This document shows, piece after piece, positions 59,101 through 64,000 of a stretch of 64,000 nt of DNA. Positions within the stretch are counted from its first letter, which is position 1. Each line of letters starts with the position of its first letter. The translations under genes were made by a program, and so were the position numbers. Origin of the DNA: Hedera helix (lineage: Eukaryota; Streptophyta; Magnoliopsida; Apiales; Araliaceae); assembly GCA_947179155.2 (NCBI GenBank), contig OX359275.1, positions 2,293,501-2,357,500 of the forward strand. The letters are read 5' to 3'. The notes below the pieces were generated by a model. That model had not been told where the DNA came from and searched no databases. It was given only the letters and a program-made list of their open reading frames with translations.

Positions 59101-59592
59101 TATCTAATCAGCAGATCCGAACACAAAACCCGAGTGTGATGATATGGAGTACAGATTATTGGATATTTAATCAAGTTTACAAATTTGATAAAAACTTCTC
59201 TGTATTAGTTTGTTTTATGAAGCCTCCTTGGACAGTCGTTGGATTATTCACTTAATTCCGGTACGAATCCCTTTTTTGTTATTTTTTTTTCTTGATAGCC
59301 ACTGTATGTTTTTGTTCCTGGAAATTGTTTTAAGTCTTCTGTTTAGCTTGTTCTTATTTTAGTTATATTATATACGTCTATTGTTCTGTTTGGATTCTTT
59401 GATGACATATCAATATATGATATGTTGATACCAGCCGTATTTATTAACTTGGCTCGACAAGTATGTGACAAATAGTGTCGTTAACTGCTGCTGTCAACTT
59501 CTTATTGCATAAATTATCTGATTTATGGAATGGAGCTTTATTCTTTAAACCAATGATCTAATTTCAGGTGTTTGGCACAGTTTATGTAAATA
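59101..59592 (+). promoter_or_regulatory. 5' UTR and 5' UTR intron of the U-box gene
   Basis: A CT-rich leader runs from about 59085. A plausible intron runs from AATTCCG|GTACGAATC near 59260 to TAATTTCAG|GTGTTTGG at about 59567, leaving about 25 nt of leader before the ATG at 59593. An intron of this kind is common in 5' UTRs of plant genes. The exact transcription start is not visible. Confidence 0.5.
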
Positions 59593-62500
59593 ATGGACGC
59601 TGCCGAGCTCGAAGAGAATTTATTTTCAATTGGGGAGCCAAAGGTATATATGTTTTTCCTTTTCTACTTATTGTGGCATACTTTATGGGTGTTTAATCTT
59701 CTTCCCTCTTGTGTTATTGTTAAAACTTATGACATGCAATTTAAACCTGCCATTCGGTGAATGTTTGATTTTTTTACATTTCAAAGTGGAGGTTGAATAC
59801 GAGTTGTAGATCAGTTGATAGCAGGCTTTTAGCAAGACTGCTCCTGTCTCTGACTTCAAGTTAACTAGCAAGGATGTCCCCTATGCACTAGATTCATTAG
59901 GTGTCTGGTTATACTTTTGTGTTCATATTCTTCCTTTGTTTGCAAGTGTTTTTCCACAGTTCTTTTAGTTTCTACTGATTTGGTTGATTGATCAATTTGT
60001 TATTGATGTTGCAGTTACACGGAGGGATGTGCAAAATTCTGTCTGAAATTTATTGCAGAAGTGTTGGGAATATTTCCTGACCTGGAAGCAGCTAGGCCTA
60101 GGAGCACATCCGGTATTCAGGCACTATGTTCTTTGCACATAGCACTCGAGAAGACCAAGAATATTCTTCACCATTGTGCTGAATGTAGTAAAGTGTACTT
60201 GGCTACCACTCAGCTAGTAGTCTATATATAAGGCTTTAGTACTATTTGTAATAAAAGCAACAACAATATTTAATACATCTATTTTATCTCTAACATGGTA
60301 TCAAAGCTAGTTTGATCTTGGCAATCAAATCAAAAGTCTTGCTTCTGCCGTCGGCAGCGGGCATCATTTATTTTTATTGGAAAAAAAATTAGGTGGTTAT
60401 AGTTCAGTTTTAGTTCTTTTGTTGGAGCTATAGTTTGAGTTTTGTTATGCGTTGCCAAAGTTGGTGCTCTTGTACTCCGTTGCCCAGATTTGAGGTTTTT
60501 TTGAAGACGCGGGTTCCTTGTTGCGTGTTTTTTTTTTTTTTTTCTTAACAGAGTGATATTTCTAGAGCAGTTAATTTCTTGGGTTGAGATATGTAAATGG
60601 TTGATTGGAAAGTAAGGATCGTATGGGGCTGAGATTTCAGGATTGCGTGGTAGATTTTTTTTCCCTGGAATAATCTTCTAACAGTATGTATGCTGCACAA
60701 ACATAATCTTGTGCATAAGATTTTTGAGACTTTTACACATTGAGGGTCATTAGTTGATATTCCTGTTCTCCCAGCTGAGTAGTTCAGTTTCTGGAGTTTG
60801 TTGGGTAAGAAGAATATGGTTTGAACACGGGCTTTCCCCCTTACGCATTGATGCTTACACATTCATATGCATAGATCTCTGACTAATAAAATGTAATTGG
60901 TTGTGTAATGATAATGAATGGGTGGATGTGGTCCAATGATGGAAGCATCTTGAAAGCTTATTTGTCGTATGTTTAAATACTTCTTTACTGATTTGTAAAT
61001 AATCAACTTTCACAATAAGTAAATAGTTGATTGTAAATTAGCGTTCTTAAAATTTTTCGAAGTATGTCGTTTGTTCTTAATTTGAATGAGCTTAAAAGCG
61101 CGGTATATATATATAATCCTATGTTGAAGGGATGTTTTACAAATAAAACCATTCTGGACATGCAGGCTATTACTGGGGACTCTGTTGTTCTAAAATTTCA
61201 GAAGGCTAGATGTGCTCTTGAAGGTAGTCTTAGGAGGGTAGAAGATATTGTTCCACAAGCTATTGGTTGTCAGGTAATATTGATCAAAGGTTTTTATCTA
61301 TCTCTTTCTGTCTCCATATTTGAATCTGTTTTGTGCTCAATTTGTTTATAATTTTTTGTCGCTCCTGTTCGAATGAAATAACTAAGTTTTTCTCAGAACC
61401 TTTACAAGTCCGTTGACCATCTAAAAAAAAAAATTTGACTCCATTTTACTAAAGAAGAGAGAATTCTCATTCTAATTCTATATTTTTTCAGATTTCAGAA
61501 ATTTCAAGTGAAATTGAAGGGATTGAATTCTTACTTGATCCTTTGGAGAAGCAAGTGGGTGACGACATAATTGCATTACTCCAGCAAGGGAGAAAATTCA
61601 ACAACTGTGGTGACACTAATGAGCTTGAATCATTTCACCAAGCTGCTTCCATACTTGGTATTACCTCTTCAAGAACTGCTCTCAGAGAGAGAAGGACTCT
61701 GAAGAAGCTCATAGAAAGAGCTAGGGTTGAGGAAGACAAACGGAAGCAGTCCATTGTGGCATATGTCTTACATCTCATGAGAAAGTACTCAAAATTATTT
61801 AGGAGTGACTTCTCGAATGATAATGATTCACTGGGTTCAACGCTTTGTTCCCCCACTGTTCAGGGGCCTTTTGAGGGATATGGCTGGCCTGAGGGAAATG
61901 GGCATGCCTTTGAGCAACAACTCTCTAAACTCAGTTCATTCAACTTCAAACCGAACTTTAGGAGATCAGGGCAAATGGCTGTCCCTCCTGAAGAGTTAAG
62001 ATGTCCAATATCATTGCAGCTCATGTATGACCCAGTCATCATTGCTTCAGGGAAAACATATGAAAGGATTTGCATTGAGAAATGGTTTAGTGATGGACAC
62101 AACACCTGCCCAAAAACTCAGCAGCAGCTCTCTCATCTCTGTTTGACTCCTAATTACTGTGTTAAGGGTCTGGTTGCTAGTTGGTGTGAACAAAATGGAG
62201 TTGTTCTTCCAGTTGGTCCCCCAGAGTCCCTTGATCTCAACTACTGGAGGCTGGCTTTGTCAGAGAGTGAATCTGCAGATTCAAAACTAATGGAAAGTAT
62301 TGGTTCCTGCAAGTTCAAGGGCATGAAGGTGGTTCCTTTAGAGGAGAATGGTATTATTCAAGAGGCTGAAGGTAATGAACAGGAGGATGTGTCTGTACCT
62401 GAGGATGAGCCTGAGGGCGAGGTTAATGTATATGGAAGATATGAAGAGTTCTTGATCATCCTTGACAAAGAGAAAGACTTGAGGAAAAAGTGCAGAGTTG

Positions 62501-62675
62501 TAGAAGAGGTAAGGCACTTGCTTAGGGATGATGAGGAAGCTAGAATTTACTTGGGGGCAAATGGTTTTATTGAAGCACTGACATGGTTCTTAGAATCTAC
62601 TGTACGTGACAGGAATGAGATGGCTCAGGAAATTGGAGCTATGGCTCTCTTCAACCTAGCTGTTAACAGTAACAG
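59593..62675 (+). CDS. U-box E3 ubiquitin ligase (PUB6/7/45 group), partial, with apparent frameshift
   Basis: Plant U-box/ARM ubiquitin ligase. Coding exons seen are 59593-59643 (MDAAELEENLFSIGEPK), 60015 to about 60201, 61166-61273 and 61492-62675. Exon 2 opens LHGGMCKILSEIYC, then one extra base near 60055-60061 moves the frame before GIFPDLEAARPRS. Exons 3-4 carry the N-terminal helical domain (ITGDSVVLKFQKA, LRRVEDIVPQAIG, SFHQAASILGITSSRTAL) and the U-box from about 61984 (PPEELRCPISLQLMYDPVII, ERICIEKWFSDGHNTCPKT). An acidic linker and the first ARM-like repeat (GAMALFNLAVNSNR) follow, with the donor at 62676. The last exons lie past the window. The exon 2 donor is unclear because copia-like sequence abuts it. 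Wording matches Arabidopsis PUB45/PUB7 as I recall them. The copy is either inactivated or carries assembly errors. Confidence 0.85.
60202..60310 (+). mobile_element. Copia-like LTR 3' end with primer-binding site, in or at intron 2 of the U-box gene
   Basis: CTATATATAAGGC, then AATAAAAGCAACAAC and TCTAACA, is followed directly by TGGTATCAAAGC (60296-60307). That differs by one base from the TGGTATCAGAGC complement of initiator-Met tRNA. This is the LTR-end/PBS arrangement of a Ty1/copia element or TRIM. No second LTR or coding region is found downstream, so it is a fragment. Confidence 0.6.
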
Positions 62676-63430
62676 GTATGAACTCATGTTCGTTATCTTG
62701 TATGTTTAACTGAAAAAGGTTATTCTCACTGAAACAATTTGATCATGGCAGTTTATTTGTGTTTATTGTTCTGAATACCAAAGATGGCTCTCAGGATTTA
62801 ATAAATTACCAGCAGTGGCAAACTCCCCCCCCAGAGTCCCTTGATCTCAACTACTGGAGGCTGGCTTTGTCAGAGAGTGAATCTGCAGATTCAAAACTAA
62901 TGGAAAGTATTGGTTCCTGCAAGTTCAAGGGCATGAAGGTGGTTCCTTTAGAGGAGAATGGTATTATTCAAGAGGCTGAAGGTAATGAACAGGAGGATGT
63001 GTCTGTACCTGAGGATGAGCCTGAGGGCGAGGTTAATGTATATGGAAGATATGAAGAGTTCTTGATCATCCTTGACAAAGAGAAAGACTTGAGGAAAAAG
63101 TGCAGAGTTGTAGAAGAGGTAAGGCACTTGCTTAGGGATGATGAGGAAGCTAGAATTTACTTGGGGGCAAATGGTTTTATTGAAGCACTGACATGGTTCT
63201 TAGAATCTACTGTACGTGACAGGAATGAGATGGCTCAGGAAATTGGAGCTATGGCTCTCTTCAACCTAGCTGTTAACAGTAACAGGTATGAACTCATGTT
63301 CGTTATCTTGTATGTTTAACTGAAAAAGGTTATTCTCACTGAAACAATTTGATCATGGCAGTTTATTTGTGTTTATTGTTCTGAATACCAAAGATGGCTC
63401 TCAGGATTTAATAAATTACCAGCAGTGGCA

Positions 63431-63440
<10 letters not shown>
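62221..63440 (+). repeat. Perfect tandem duplication, period 610 bp, in the U-box gene
   Basis: Positions 62221-62830 and 62831-63440 read the same apart from the length of the C run at the end. The unit starts CCAGAGTCCCTTGATCTCAA inside exon 4, spans the exon 4 donor, and ends in the intron at AGCAGTGGCAAAC plus a C run. The motif CCCCCAGAG occurs at the start of copy 1, at the copy junction and after copy 2. The second copy lacks an acceptor of its own, so it would stay in the intron as a pseudo-exon. Confidence 0.9.
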
Positions 63441-63466
<26 letters not shown>

Positions 63467-63476
63467 AGAGCACGGG
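63433..63476 (+). repeat. Poly-C run, 44 nt
   Basis: Uninterrupted C run ending the second duplicate, followed by CAGAGCACGGG. The equivalent run after the first copy is only eight C. Confidence 0.85.
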
Positions 63477-64000
63477 ATGTTTTGGTGGCCCCCATTTGAA
63501 TATTTTTACTTTCTTACACTCCCTCTTTTGCATTAGTTTCCATGTGTATGATTTGCATAGCAGATATTAAACATAAAAGCAGCCTTTTGCATGGTATCTT
63601 ACACCTGTGAGTTTTTGGTCTGTTATACTGCACCCCAAATTTCTCTTTCTGGCATTCTGAAGTAGAATCAATACAAGAGGCAATTGACTGATCTTTCTTT
63701 CTTTGAAGCTATTGCTGTCCTAAAAAATAGTCTTCTTATGTTGTTCCACTTTGAGTATTATATTTTCCCCACATTTGCAGCATGCAGTCTTATGTAGACA
63801 TAATGCTTTTAATTGAGCATGGGGACTCATTGAAGAGATAGCCAATTTAAGTGGAATACCACATAATATGCTATTTGCCTTGCATTATGTGGCATTTAGT
63901 AGTTCTTTTTGATGACCTACGAAGGAATTTCTGAATAAAACGAAGTTGGTTAGGTGATGTTCTGCCGAAGCTTGTTTGAAGCCCTTCCCATTGAAGCTAT
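63477..64000 (+). other. Probable intron of the U-box gene to the window edge
   Basis: I looked for the next ARM-repeat exon (expected to begin near NKELML...) and did not find it. A TTTGCAG acceptor-like site at about 63773-63779 is not followed by recognisable coding sequence. Confidence 0.4.

Noticed and set aside
62759..63319. Separate 186-codon gene after the U-box exon
   Set aside because: It is the second copy of the 610-bp duplication and has no start or acceptor of its own.
1..64000. CRISPR arrays, bacterial operons, phage or organellar genome insert
   Set aside because: Spliced plant genes, plant retroelements and AT-rich intergenic DNA throughout. The only organelle-related sequence is the small rps2 fragment. 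No tRNA or rRNA gene was recognised by eye.

Overview
This is a window of nuclear DNA from a flowering plant, almost certainly a eudicot. It is AT-rich, has spliced genes with GT-AG introns, and its proteins match Arabidopsis-type families closely. I cannot name the species from the sequence. About half of the window is transposable elements, many nested inside one another and dated by clean target-site duplications (TSDs).

Genes. (1) Minus strand, 645-1146: the first two coding exons of mannosyl-oligosaccharide glucosidase I (GCS1 type), running off the left edge. (2) Plus, 32083-33360: an intronless organellar PPR protein. (3) Plus, about 35190-36271: a CAD-like alcohol dehydrogenase broken by a 2-base deletion and a nonsense codon. 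(4) Minus, 37170-39636: a two-exon LRR receptor-like kinase. (5) Minus, 42633-48858: the 20S proteasome beta-5 subunit, seven coding exons. (6) Plus, 59593 onwards: a PUB-type U-box E3 ligase with an apparent frameshift in exon 2 and a perfect 610-bp tandem duplication. GCS1, this LRR kinase and this PUB recall an Arabidopsis chromosome 1 neighbourhood (near At1g67490, At1g67510 and At1g67530, from memory), so the window probably keeps ancestral gene order inflated by transposons.

Mobile DNA. Positions 1607-3250 are a Mutator-like foldback element filled with C-rich and G-rich low-complexity arms. Positions 4062-12482 are a long-TIR Mutator-like element (Pack-MULE) that captured a piece of the mitochondrial ribosomal protein S2 gene. 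It was later hit by a 3.4-kb LTR-like unit, which was itself hit by a 3.1-kb relative. Positions 15142-22337 are a CRM-like Ty3/gypsy chromovirus with identical LTRs and two nonsense codons. Positions 22582-31145 are a 4.6-kb LTR-like unit with a 3.95-kb relative nested in it, and 54335-57275 is another 2.9-kb unit. Intron 5 of the proteasome gene holds two hAT-like MITEs, one containing a third. Positions 50363-52216 are a second gene-fragment-bearing MULE. Stowaway-like MITEs lie at 53537 and 57309.

Most unusual: five of five complete members of the large TG...CA family stand alone as 2.9-4.6 kb non-coding units with 5-bp TSDs and no internal region. Across otherwise different subfamilies, and in a sixth truncated copy, they share a GAGC...GCTCA box followed by a pyrimidine tract and CAG near the 3' end. 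That may be an RNA element, and no autonomous partner is present here.
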